From contig CAWGVZ010000004.1 of the NCBI GenBank assembly GCA_963826035.1, forward strand, positions 248,001 through 312,000: 64,000 bases of DNA, given 5' to 3'. The translations under genes were made by a program, and so were the position numbers. Shown here piece by piece: positions 16,128 through 24,181 of this stretch; positions within the stretch are counted from its first letter, which is position 1; each line of letters starts with the position of its first letter. The notes beneath the pieces are model-generated. The model did not search any database, had not been told where the DNA came from, and saw only the letters and a program-made list of their open reading frames with translations. This DNA is from Actinophytocola sp963826035. Its GTDB lineage: Bacteria > Actinomycetota > Actinomycetes > Mycobacteriales > Pseudonocardiaceae.

Positions 16128-16601
16128 ATGGAAGCCCGCCTGAACCTCTTCGGCAACCCGGTATCGACCAAGTTCCTGAAGCACGTGGTCGCGGCCAACA
16201 GCGCGATCACCAACTCGGGGCTACCGCTCGCGACGCAGGAACTGGTGCGGCTCCGTGCCAGTCAGATCAACGGCTGCGGCTTCTGCGCCGACATGCACAC
16301 GAAGGAGGCCGCGCACGCCGGGGAGACCGTCACGCGCCTGCACCTGGTCGCCACCTGGCGAGAGGCCACGGTCTTCACCGAGGCCGAGCGCGCCGCCCTG
16401 GAGCTGGCCGAACAGGGCACCCGCATCGCCGACGCGGCCGGCGGTGTCACCGACGAGGCCTGGGAGAACGCCGCCAAGCACTACGACGAGGACCAGCTCG
16501 CCGCGCTGGTGTCCGTCATCGCGGTCATCAACGCCTTCAACCGCGTGAACGTCATCGTGGCGCAGCCGGCCGGCGACTACCGGGTGGGCCAGTTCGGGTA
16601 A
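16128..16601 (+). CDS. AhpD-like carboxymuconolactone decarboxylase-family protein
   Basis: A 157-residue alkylhydroperoxidase-D-like protein. The CxxC motif is INGCGFCADMH, with the conserved downstream His typical of AhpD cores (CxxCxxxH). The N-terminus resembles the proteins annotated as carboxymuconolactone decarboxylase family (MEARLNLF). AAGGGAG lies 6-12 nt before the ATG at 16128. The family includes peroxidases and thiol reductants used in oxidative stress. The last 50 bp overlap the convergent APH-like gene. A link to the upstream membrane-protein gene (74 bp apart) is possible. Confidence 0.88.
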   Translation: MEARLNLFGNPVSTKFLKHVVAANSAITNSGLPLATQELVRLRASQINGCGFCADMHTKEAAHAGETVTRLHLVATWREATVFTEAERAALELAEQGTRIADAAGGVTDEAWENAAKHYDEDQLAALVSVIAVINAFNRVNVIVAQPAGDYRVGQFG

Positions 16602-17472
16602 GCAGCACCCGCGCGATGGCCACCTGCGCCGGTTCGAGCGTGGTCCTGCCATCCTCGATGTCCCACAACGCGTTCTGCAGCACCCGGCCAAGCGTCCAGC
16701 CGACCGCACGTCGCCGGTCCACGGCGACGGCTTCGGTGAGCAGGTCGAACCGGCGCAGCACGGTCCGCCGCACGTCGCCGCTGGCCACCACCTCGGCCCA
16801 GCGGTTGTCCAGCGCGGGCAGCAGGTCGAAGCCGGGATCGCCGGCCAGCGGCTCCGGGTCGATGGCCAGCCACGGCTCGCGCTGGCCGGCGAGGATGTTG
16901 TCGTAGTGCAGGTCCCAGTGCAGCAGTCGGTCGCCGGCCTCGCCGGCCAGCTCGGTGACGGCGGCCGCACACGTCCGCACCAGCTCCCGCTCGGCCGGGT
17001 CACGCAACGCCGGCACGGCGCTCGGCACCTGGTCCAGCATCGCGCGCGCGATGTCGGCCAGGTGCCGCAGGCCGGGCGGCGCCGGCACGGCCACCAGCCG
17101 CGCCAGCAGCTCGGCGAGGATCCCCATGGCCACGCCGTCATCGGCCACCGACGACAGCGGCCGCCCGGCATCGAGACGTTCCAGCAACTGGGCGCCGGAG
17201 TCCGGATCGTGGTCGAGCAGCCGCACCACCCCGTTGCCGGCCCAGGTCCGCAGTCCGAGCGGCGCACCCGCGTTGTCCTCGGTGACCGGCTGGAGCTTCA
17301 GCACGGCCGGGGTGTCGTCAGCCCGAAGCACCGGCAACACGAGCGACGCCATGCCGTGCGCCGACGGACCGGCCAACCGCAACGCCCACCGCTCGAACAG
17401 GTCCTCCGCGAGCCCCAGGAACCAGGCCTGCCCGTGCGAGGCGGCCAGCCGGGCGGGAACGTCGATGCGCAC
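16552..17472 (-). CDS. APH(6)-like aminoglycoside phosphotransferase family protein
   Basis: A 306-residue kinase most like the APH(6)/streptomycin 6-kinase and hydroxyurea kinase group (PF04655). Features are the N-lobe VLKLQPVTEDN, the catalytic loop LLHWDLHYDNILAG (HxDxxxxN) and the metal site WLAIDPEPLAGDPGFDLLP. Such enzymes inactivate streptomycin by 6-O-phosphorylation, but many homologues in producers are uncharacterised. The start is GTG 17472. It is transcribed toward the AhpD gene and overlaps it tail to tail. Confidence 0.88.
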   Translation of the reverse strand: MRIDVPARLAASHGQAWFLGLAEDLFERWALRLAGPSAHGMASLVLPVLRADDTPAVLKLQPVTEDNAGAPLGLRTWAGNGVVRLLDHDPDSGAQLLERLDAGRPLSSVADDGVAMGILAELLARLVAVPAPPGLRHLADIARAMLDQVPSAVPALRDPAERELVRTCAAAVTELAGEAGDRLLHWDLHYDNILAGQREPWLAIDPEPLAGDPGFDLLPALDNRWAEVVASGDVRRTVLRRFDLLTEAVAVDRRRAVGWTLGRVLQNALWDIEDGRTTLEPAQVAIARVLLTRTGPPGSRRPAAPR

Positions 17473-17628
17473 TCGGCAACGCTACCGACCACCCTCACTG
17501 CGCGTAGTGCCCGATATATGACAGAATGTCACCGTTCATGACGAAACGGGCACGGCCCGCCGTTTCGATGATCAATATCCGGCCCGCGTTCGCGGCGTGC
17601 CGCCATCTCGACTCGAGAGGTCTACTTC

Positions 17629-17910
17629 ATGGGTTTGTTCGACATCGTCAGGGAAAAAGCCAGCGAGCTGCTGGGCGGCGCCAGTGAGAAGGTCAGCGAG
17701 CTCACCGGTACCGAACTGCCCGGCAAGGACGCCGCCGAGGAACTGACGCAATCGGCGGACAACGTCACGGGAGATGTCACGGGAGATGTCACGGGGAACG
17801 TCACGGAGGCGGCTCAGGGCGTCGGCGAGACGGCCACCGGCGCGGCTCAGGACGTCACGGACGCGGCCACCGAGACGGTGACCGACGCCACCGAACCGTA
17901 CCGGCCGTAA
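17629..17910 (+). CDS. Small acidic repeat-rich protein
   Basis: A 93-residue acidic protein starting MGLFDIVREKASELLGGASEKV. The middle is low-complexity (NVTGDVTGDVTGNVTEAA), built on a short DNA repeat (gagatgtcacgg), and the tail repeats TEAA/TDAA-like turns. The N-terminal amphipathic helix looks like small antitoxin-like or CsbD-like stress proteins of actinobacteria, but no family can be assigned. No toxin gene adjoins. The ATG is preceded by GAGAGG. A strong hairpin terminator follows. Confidence 0.65.
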   Translation: MGLFDIVREKASELLGGASEKVSELTGTELPGKDAAEELTQSADNVTGDVTGDVTGNVTEAAQGVGETATGAAQDVTDAATETVTDATEPYRP

Positions 17911-17920
17911 TGACCGTTCG

Positions 17921-17953
17921 CGGCACCCGCGGTGCAGCTCACCGCGGGTGCCG
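17921..17953 (+). terminator. Intrinsic terminator hairpin
   Basis: CGGCACCCGCGGTG (17921-17934) pairs perfectly with CACCGCGGGTGCCG (17940-17953) around the loop CAGCT. It begins 10 bp after the stop of the small repeat-rich gene. There is no T-run. Confidence 0.8.
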
Positions 17954-17997
17954 TGAGTCCGGTAACGACACTGACCAAACGGGCGACGTACCCGGTC

Positions 17998-18225
17998 ATG
18001 AGCGGTGCGGACGCCGAGTTGCTGGCCGAGTTGCTGGCGATGTTCGCGGCCTGGCGTGCCGAGATCGACGCCGAGCCGTACACGTGCGACGAAGCGTTCC
18101 ATGCCGCGCTGCGCGACTGGAATGTCGCGCCCAGAACTAGCTCGCCCGCCGAACCGGCGGCACGGCCGCCGCCCGCCGCCACGCCATCCTCGACCACGGC
18201 GCCGCCATCTCCCCCGGTGCCGTGA
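17998..18225 (+). CDS. Possible small hypothetical protein
   Basis: A 75-residue reading frame starting MSGADAELLAELLAMFAAWRAEIDAEPYTC. The first 45 codons have strong GC bias at the third position and a plausible helical, acidic composition. The remaining residues are Pro/Ala/Ser-rich and run antisense to the end of the cysteine-synthase-like gene, so the true extent is unclear. No ribosome binding site or family match is seen. It could be real or an accidental frame. Confidence 0.35.
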   Translation: MSGADAELLAELLAMFAAWRAEIDAEPYTCDEAFHAALRDWNVAPRTSSPAEPAARPPPAATPSSTTAPPSPPVP

Positions 18226-19148
18226 CCTCCCGCGGCGCCAGGTCCGCCGGGGCGACCACCTCCGCGTGCCGAGCGAAGGCCGCCTCCACATAGCGGTGCC
18301 CGGTGTCCGCCGCCACGAAGACCACCTGCCGGGCCGGTCGGAGCCGCGCTTCCCCAACGCGCCGCGAGATATGCGGACCCCGCCGACAGCCCGGCGAACA
18401 CCGCGTGCTCACGCAACAGCGCCACACTGCCCGCCGGCGCCGCCTCGAAACCCATCCAGTGCACCGTGTCGTACAGCTCGTGCGCCACGTTGCCGAACGG
18501 GATCGAGCTGCCGATGCCCGCGATGATGATCTCCGGGTCGTGCACGTGCTCGCTGCCGAACGTGACGCTGTCGAACGGTTGCACCCCCACGAGTTCCACC
18601 TCCGGATCGGCCTCGCGCAGGTATCGCGCCAGCGCGCCGGTGGACGCGCCCGTGCCGACGCCGCCGACCACCGTCAGCCCGTCGGTGCCCAGCTCCCGGC
18701 GGACCAGCTCGGCCACCGGCCGGTAGCCGAGGTAGTGGATGTCGTCGTGGTACTGGCGCATCCAGTAGTGCCGCGGGCGCTCGCGGATGATCTCGCGGAC
18801 CCGCGCCACCCGGCGGCTCTGGTCGAGCTTCAGGTCGGGGGTGGGCGGCATCGGCTCGACCGTGGCGCCGAGCACCGCCAGCTGCACCCGCAGCGTGCGA
18901 TCCACGGTGGTGGACGCGACGATGTGGCAGCGCAGCCCGTGCCGGTGGCACGCCAGGGCCAGCGCGTAGATGCCGCTCGAACTGTCGACCAGTGTGTCGC
19001 CGGGCGCGACCACCCCGCGGTCGAGCAGGTGCGCCACGGCCGTCAGCGCGGAGGTCACCCTCATCGTCTCGAAGCGCAGGCAGGCGACGCGGTCGTCGAT
19101 GCGGACGAGAGCCGGGCGGCTGAGCGTGTCGGAGATGTGTTGATCCAC
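18137..19148 (-). pseudogene. Frameshifted PLP-dependent cysteine-synthase-like gene (SbnA-type)
   Basis: A fold-type II PLP enzyme related to cysteine synthase and SbnA. It reads from GTG 19148 (AAGGGGAG upstream) through DSSSGIYALALACHRHGLRCHIV and VGGVGTGASTGALARYL to AGSAYLAARW. It then leaves frame at a four-base G run (C run 18352-18355 on the plus strand). Removing one base restores ARWEARLRPARQVVFVAADTGHRYVEAAF and a natural stop at 18137. The first 100 residues contain no lysine: where the Schiff-base Lys is expected (RFETMRVTSA) there is Arg. SbnA-type enzymes make 2,3-diaminopropionate for metallophores. Both defects suggest a dead gene, although the indel could be a sequencing error. 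Confidence 0.72.
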
Positions 19149-19159
19149 CGTCTCCCCTT

Positions 19160-19621
19160 CTACAAGCCCGCGCGGTAGCGGTACAGCACCGTGTCGTCGG
19201 CGCTGAACCGCGAGACCGGGAACGGCTCCGCGGCGAGCGCGGTGACCCCGGCGCCGAGGAACTCGCGCACCACGGCGCTGCCCGTCTGGGCATGGACCAC
19301 GAGCGGCACCTGGCGGCGCCGGCAGCTGTCCAGGATCTCGTCGAACGTGCCGTTGCCGACCGTCATGCCGGTGGCGACCACGGCGTCGGCCACGTCGAGC
19401 ACGTCCCGCATGTCGGCGGTGATCGGGTCACCCCACCGAGTAGTGCGCAGCGTGAGGTCGCACGGCAGGCACTCCGCGCCGCGGTCGCGGATGGCCGCCA
19501 CCAACGGGTTCACCACGCCGATGAGCGCCACTCTCTTACCGGACACGTGGTCGAGCAGGCCGGCCACCGCGCGGTCGCGGGCGCTCGCACGCTCCTCCGG
19601 CGTGCCGGCGGGCAGTATCAC
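19160..19621 (-). pseudogene. C-terminal half of DUF364 putative metal-chelation protein
   Basis: A 153-residue segment with the Rossmann-like DUF364 fold: RVALIGVVNPLVAAIRDRGAECLPCDL, then ADAVVATGMTVGNGTFDEIL and VHAQTGSAV. It lies in the same reading frame as the upstream half and is separated from it by a single TAG at 19625-19627. In other actinobacteria these two domains form one protein, as I recall the family. A GTG at 19621, three bases after the stop, could restart translation. If it does not restart, this half is silent. It precedes the PLP enzyme by 11 bp, so the two were probably one operon. Confidence 0.6.
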
Positions 19622-19624
19622 CGG

Positions 19625-19975
19625 CTACACAGTCACCGGCTCCACATCGGACGTCCGATGTGGACGAACGTGCGCCAGGTAGGCGTCGAGCGCGGCCACC
19701 CGAACCGGCGCCGGGCGGTCGAGCAGCTCGGCCACCGACAGACCCGACAGGTCGCCGCACACGGCCGGCGCCACTTCACCGTCGGCGAACGCGCACGCCC
19801 CGAACGCGCCGCCGACGCGAGCCAGCACGTACTGGTTGCGATAGGTGGTGTCGCCGCCGGCGAGCCGGGTGCCGTGGTGTGCCCAGAAGACGCTCGTGAC
19901 GGTGACGGTCCTCGGGTCGGGCCCGCGCCGGCCGGCCAGGACCTCGGCGAGCAGCGACGACTGCGTGATGTCCAA
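19625..19975 (-). pseudogene. N-terminal half (DUF4213) of split DUF364 protein
   Basis: An N-terminal DUF4213 domain of about 117 residues: VTVTSVFWAHHGTRLAGGDTTYRNQYVLARVGG, with a conserved Cys-Gly (VCGDLSGLSVAELLDR). The preferred start is TTG 19975 because GGAGG lies 6 nt before it; an upstream TTG at 19999 is also in frame. The frame ends at TAG 19625-19627 and continues unbroken into the DUF364 half. The repeated CCGGTGA on both sides of the stop hints that a 15-bp duplication created it. The family is linked to metal or metallophore metabolism, mechanism unknown. Confidence 0.6.
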
Positions 19976-20011
19976 ACCCGACCTCCAGCGCGGGCTCAAC
20001 CGAGGCTATAT

Positions 20012-20026
20012 CGAAAACGATTGTCA
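20012..20026 (-). promoter_or_regulatory. Zur/Fur-like box
   Basis: On the minus strand TGACAATCGTTTTCG agrees at 12 of 15 positions with the actinobacterial Zur-type pattern TGAAAATSATTTTCA. It lies about 37 bp upstream of the DUF4213 start. It also contains most of a TTGACA -35. The match is suggestive only. Confidence 0.42.
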
Positions 20027-20116
20027 ATTCAAGTGGTTGCTGCATCAGGGTGATCTCGCGCCTGCGGCCGGGTGACACGGGTCCCACCATCCCGAGGCGC
20101 GAGCTACGTTCACCTG

Positions 20117-21565
20117 GTGCACCCGCCCCCGCCCGGCACCGTCCTCGACCGGCGTCCCCTGCCCGAGGACCGGTGGCCGGCGCACGCGGCCGAGGCGATC
20201 CACGTTGTGTACCAAGGAGTCGGCTACGACGGCGCGGGCCGCGGGGTCAGCGGTTCGGTGTTCCTGCCGGCCGGCGACGCACCGCCCGGCGGCTGGCCGG
20301 TGGTGAGCTACGCCCACGGCACCACCGGGCTGGCCGACCACTGCGCGCCCTCGCGGGCCGGGTTGAGCCGGCTCGAACGCGCGCACGTGGCGCGCTGGCT
20401 GGCGGCGGGCTACGTGGTGGCCGCCACGGACTACGAGGGCCTCGCGTCGGCCGGCCCGCACCCGTACTTCAACGGCGAGGCCGTGGCGGACGACGTGATC
20501 GACATCGTGCGGGCGGCCGGCCGGCTGGATCACCGCGTCGGCCGGACCTGGCTGGTCACCGGGTTCTCCCAGGGCGGTCACGCCGCGCTGTTCGTCGGGC
20601 TGGTGGCCAGCCGGTACGCGCCCGACCTCGACTTCCTCGGCACGGTCGCGCTCGCCCCACCCGTGCACCTGCCGCTGCTGATCAGCCTGGTGACCGAGGA
20701 CGGCACCCGGCCGGTCTCGGTGTTCCTGCCGTTCCTGCTGGCCGGGCTGCGCACGTCGCACCCGGACTTCGACGCCCGCCCGTTCCTCACGTCCGTCGGG
20801 AGCCGGCTGGTCGACACGGCCGCCACCGCCTCGCTGGTCGACATGTTCCGCGCCGTCGCGACGCTCACGAACGACGACCTGGGGATCACCCGCCTGCACA
20901 CCCGCCCCGGCGTCGGGGAGATCCTGCACGCCTGCCGCGTGCCGGTCACCCGGATGGACCGGCCGGTGTTCGTCACGGCCGGCACGGACGACGAGGTGGT
21001 GCCGGTGGCCGTGGTCGAGCGCTTCGTGGCCGACCTCGACCGGGCCGACACGGTCGTGCGCTTCCACCGGGAGGAGGGCGCAAACCACGGCGATATGCTC
21101 GGCGCGGCCCACGATCAGCTGATCGAGTGGACCCGGTCGCTGACCATCCCGCCGCCGCCGGCCACCCGGTTCAGCCTGTTCGACGCGAACGCCGATGGCT
21201 ACCTCACGCTCGACGACTACGAGGTGTTCGCGCTGCGGCTGGCGCAGGCGTTCGGCCAACCCCCGGGCTCCCCCGCCGCGCTCGCCGTGCGGCGCGGCTA
21301 CCGCGCGCTGTGGCAGGCGGTGGCGTCCCGGTCGGACACCGACACCGACGGCCGGGTGAGCCAGGCGGAGTTCCTGGCCTGGCTGGATTCCACGCCGACT
21401 TCCGCCTTCGATCAGGAGCTGGCCCCACTGGCCGAGGCGGTGATCGCCCTGGCGGGTAACGACAATGACGGCACCCTCGACGCCACCGAGGTGGCCAGAC
21501 TGCTGCGATCCTGCGATCTGTCCGCACTGGCGGCCCGTCGAATGCCTGGAAGGCGTCGTTCCTGA
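20117..21565 (+). CDS. Secretory-lipase-like alpha/beta hydrolase with C-terminal EF-hands
   Basis: About 482 residues. The N-terminal two-thirds is a LIP-type alpha/beta hydrolase: SYAHGTTGLADHCAPSR, nucleophile elbow VTGFSQGGHAA (GxSxG), ending with GTDDEVVPVAVVERFV (Asp region) and HRE...NHGDML (catalytic His region). The C-terminal third carries calcium-binding EF-hand loops: DANADGYLTLDDYE, DTDTDGRVSQAEF and NDNDGTLDATEV. No signal peptide is seen. GTG 20117 is preferred because TACGTT ends 7 nt before it (leaderless spacing); GTG 20072 is an alternative. The last codons lie inside a structured intergenic repeat. The fusion suggests calcium-dependent control or stability. Confidence 0.85.
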   Translation: MHPPPPGTVLDRRPLPEDRWPAHAAEAIHVVYQGVGYDGAGRGVSGSVFLPAGDAPPGGWPVVSYAHGTTGLADHCAPSRAGLSRLERAHVARWLAAGYVVAATDYEGLASAGPHPYFNGEAVADDVIDIVRAAGRLDHRVGRTWLVTGFSQGGHAALFVGLVASRYAPDLDFLGTVALAPPVHLPLLISLVTEDGTRPVSVFLPFLLAGLRTSHPDFDARPFLTSVGSRLVDTAATASLVDMFRAVATLTNDDLGITRLHTRPGVGEILHACRVPVTRMDRPVFVTAGTDDEVVPVAVVERFVADLDRADTVVRFHREEGANHGDMLGAAHDQLIEWTRSLTIPPPPATRFSLFDANADGYLTLDDYEVFALRLAQAFGQPPGSPAALAVRRGYRALWQAVASRSDTDTDGRVSQAEFLAWLDSTPTSAFDQELAPLAEAVIALAGNDNDGTLDATEVARLLRSCDLSALAARRMPGRRRS

Positions 21566-21598
21566 CGCTCAACGTCAGTAAGGCGTCGTTCCAGGCAT
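21542..21598 (+). repeat. Nested inverted and direct repeat at lipase 3' end
   Basis: An outer stem ATGCCTGGA (21542-21550) pairs with TCCAGGCAT (21590-21598), and an inner stem CTGACG (21562-21567) pairs with CGTCAG (21573-21578). A direct repeat AAGGCGTCGTTCC occurs at 21550-21562 and 21580-21592. The lipase stop (21563-21565) falls inside it. It separates two convergent genes and may terminate both. Confidence 0.75.
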
Positions 21599-21620
21599 GC
21601 CCCGCGCCGTGCCTGGCCTG

Positions 21621-22745
21621 CTAGCCGAGCAGCTCGCGCGTCGGCTCGTGGCGGATCTCGCCGCCATGGGTCACGCAGCTGCCCGCGATGATCTCGTCGC
21701 CGAAGTCCGGCACCAGCCGGCCGTCGGAACTCATGAGCAGCAACAGGTTCACCACGTTCGTGCCGTACAGCTGGCTGGCCTGCGCCGGGAGTTCGCTCGC
21801 CACGTTTCGGGCGCCCCAGACGGACACGTCGCCGACCGTGACCTCCTCGCCCGGCTTCGCGCCCTCGACGTTGCCGCCCGACTCGGCCGCCAGGTCGACC
21901 ACCACCGAGCTCGGCCGCATGGCCGCCACCATCTCGGCCGTGACCAGCACCGGCGCCACCCGGTTGGGCACGGCGGCCGTGGTGATCAGCACGTCGGCGT
22001 CGGCCACGTGCGGGGCCAGCAACTCACGCTGCAGGCGGGACCGTTCCTCGGTCATCTCCCGCGCGTAGCCGCCCGCGCCCTCGAGCGTGGGCAGCTCCAG
22101 GTCCACGAACTCCGCGCCGAGACTGCGTACCTCCTCGGCGGACGCCGCGCGCACGTCGTACGCCCGCACCACAGCGCCGAGCCGGCGGGCCGTGGCGATG
22201 GCCTGCAGCCCCGCGACCCCCGCGCCGAGCACCAGCACCTTGGCCGGCGGGATGGTGCCGGACGCCGTCATGGACAGGGGGAACAGCCGAGGCAGCCGCT
22301 CGGCGGCGATCAGCGCCGCCCGGTAGCCGGCCACGAAAGCCTGCGAGGACAACGCGTCCATGGCCTGGGCGCGGGAGATGCGCGGCACCAGCTCCATGGC
22401 GAGGGCCGTGTGCCCCGCGTCGCGCATGGCCCGCACGAAGTCGAGATGCTGTGCGGTGGGCAGGAAGGAGATGGTGATGGCACCCGCCGCGAGCACGGGC
22501 GCCTGCGACGGGGCCAGCGGCTGCACGGACAGCACCGCCCCGGCGCCGACCAGCGCGTCGGTGTCGACCACGGCGCCCGCGTCGCGATACTCGTCGTCGG
22601 TGAACCCGGCGGGTTTGCCCGCACCCGGCTCGACCGCGACGTCGTAACCCTTGTCCGTCAGACGTGACACGTGGCCAGGCACGACGGCGACGCGTCGCTC
22701 GCCGGTCTGTGTCTCCCCAGCTATGGCGATCTTCACGGGACGCAC
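21621..22745 (-). CDS. pntA: NAD(P) transhydrogenase subunit alpha (AlaDH/PNT family)
   Basis: A 374-residue protein of the alanine dehydrogenase / transhydrogenase-alpha1 family. The N-terminal domain shows AGETQTGERRVAVVPGHVSRL and the NAD-binding domain has VLVLGAGVAGLQAIATARRLGAVVRAYDVR. The pattern EEVRSLGAEFVDLEL and the length of about 375 match the soluble alpha1 subunit, which binds NAD(H) in the proton-pumping PntAB complex. The membrane alpha2 and beta subunits are not adjacent: the gene downstream is the convergent lipase and the upstream gene is unrelated. It must work with subunits encoded elsewhere or be an orphan. Confidence 0.87.
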   Translation of the reverse strand: MRPVKIAIAGETQTGERRVAVVPGHVSRLTDKGYDVAVEPGAGKPAGFTDDEYRDAGAVVDTDALVGAGAVLSVQPLAPSQAPVLAAGAITISFLPTAQHLDFVRAMRDAGHTALAMELVPRISRAQAMDALSSQAFVAGYRAALIAAERLPRLFPLSMTASGTIPPAKVLVLGAGVAGLQAIATARRLGAVVRAYDVRAASAEEVRSLGAEFVDLELPTLEGAGGYAREMTEERSRLQRELLAPHVADADVLITTAAVPNRVAPVLVTAEMVAAMRPSSVVVDLAAESGGNVEGAKPGEEVTVGDVSVWGARNVASELPAQASQLYGTNVVNLLLLMSSDGRLVPDFGDEIIAGSCVTHGGEIRHEPTRELLG

Positions 22746-22762
22746 TTTAGCTCAACGCACAG

Positions 22763-24181
22763 TCAGCAGCGGTCTCGTGGCGGCAGCCCGGTGGTGTCCG
22801 GGCGGCGATCTCGGTAGGTGGCCTCGGCGAAGTCCACGAACCGCTCGACGTCGCCGACCGTCGAAGCCAGCCCGAACGAGACCCGGACCGCACCCGCTGT
22901 GGGCAGCCCGATCAGCCGTAGGTACTCGTCCAGTGAGTGGGTCCGCGCCCGGCGCAGTGGCCGCAGTGCCGCGAGGTCAAGGCCGAACGCGTCCTCGCCG
23001 ACGCCCGGATTGCAGAAACACCCGGTGCGCAACGAGATTCCCGCGGCCGACGTCTCGGCCGCCACCAGCCGCTCGTCGACCACGCGGCCGTCGACGTCGA
23101 GGAAGTTGAACGCGATGGTGCCGCCACGGCCGAGGGTGTCGAGCGGTCCGTAGACCTCCACGAGCGGTGAGCCGTCGCCGTGGCGCAGCGCGGTCAACCG
23201 GTCGAGACACCAGCCGGTGAGACCGCGCACTCGCCGGCCGATCACGTCGAGACCGATCTCCCCGATCCAGTCGAGTCCGAAGTGGACGTCCGGAATGGAC
23301 AGGAAGTTCAGGGTGCCGTCCTCGAAGGCGGACTCGTTCGGTGCCATGGTGTGCCACGGCATGCCCACGCTCACCGCCTGGATCGTGCCGCCGGAGAACC
23401 ACGGGCGGGTGAGCCTGGCGAGCGCGTCCTTGCGGGCGATCAGGCTGCCGACGCCCGTCGGGTAGCCGAACACCTTGTACCAGCTGGCGATCACGAACTC
23501 CGGGTGCACGGCGGAGAGGTCGAGCGGGCTGGTCGGCAGGAACGCGGCCGCGTCGAGCAGGACGTCGTAGCCGAGGCCCTGCGCGAGGGTGATCCAGTCG
23601 AGTGGATGACGCACCCCGCTGAAGTTGCTCTGCGCCGGGTAGGCGAACAGCCCGCGCCTGCCACGGACCAGTCGGTCGGCCAGCGTTCTCGTGTCGACCC
23701 GCAGTTCGGGCGCGAGCGTGGGTACGTACACCGTGCGGGCGTGGCCGCGCCGGGCGAACTCGCGCAGCCCGTTGACCGAGTTGTGGTTGTCGAACGTCAG
23801 GACCAGCCGGGTGCCGCGGGTGAACGGGTACGCCTCGCCCACCAGCCGGGCCGCGCCGGTCGCGTTCGGCGTGAAGATCGCCACATACTCGGCCGGATCG
23901 GCGTTGACGTGCCGCAGGATCCGCCGGCGCGTGTCCTCCACCAGCTCGGTCGCCGCCCCGCTGGTGGGGTTGACCGAGTGCGGGTTGCCGAACAGCGTGC
24001 CGGTCAGCCGCCGCTCGTGCTCGCGGTGCTGCGCCCTGGCCGCCAGGCCGGCTCCCGTGTAGTCCAGGTAGAGGTGGCCCTGCCGGTCGAGGTAGTCGTA
24101 CTCGGTGCGGCGCAGCTCGTCGAGTGCGCTGGTCTGCTCGTAGTCCGGGTGGACCCGCAGGAACTCGGCCGGCTCGGTCAT
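22763..24181 (-). CDS. MoCo-sulfurase-like class V aminotransferase
   Basis: A 472-residue PLP enzyme of the class V (NifS-like) fold. The region ASWYKVFGYPTGVGSLIARKDAL contains the PLP Lys, and LRTGCFCNPGVGEDAF matches the RTGCFCNPG signature of the N-terminal domain of eukaryotic molybdenum cofactor sulfurases. By analogy it would abstract sulfur from cysteine to the active-site Cys and sulfurate an unknown acceptor. No MOSC domain is attached and no molybdoenzyme is adjacent. The ATG (24181) overlaps the stop of the ABC transporter gene by 4 bp (24178-24181), so the two are translationally coupled. Confidence 0.85.
   Translation of the reverse strand: MTEPAEFLRVHPDYEQTSALDELRRTEYDYLDRQGHLYLDYTGAGLAARAQHREHERRLTGTLFGNPHSVNPTSGAATELVEDTRRRILRHVNADPAEYVAIFTPNATGAARLVGEAYPFTRGTRLVLTFDNHNSVNGLREFARRGHARTVYVPTLAPELRVDTRTLADRLVRGRRGLFAYPAQSNFSGVRHPLDWITLAQGLGYDVLLDAAAFLPTSPLDLSAVHPEFVIASWYKVFGYPTGVGSLIARKDALARLTRPWFSGGTIQAVSVGMPWHTMAPNESAFEDGTLNFLSIPDVHFGLDWIGEIGLDVIGRRVRGLTGWCLDRLTALRHGDGSPLVEVYGPLDTLGRGGTIAFNFLDVDGRVVDERLVAAETSAAGISLRTGCFCNPGVGEDAFGLDLAALRPLRRARTHSLDEYLRLIGLPTAGAVRVSFGLASTVGDVERFVDFAEATYRDRRPDTTGLPPRDRC

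Noticed and set aside
17629..17910. Antitoxin of a toxin-antitoxin pair
   Set aside because: The N-terminus is reminiscent, but no toxin gene adjoins and a terminator follows at once.
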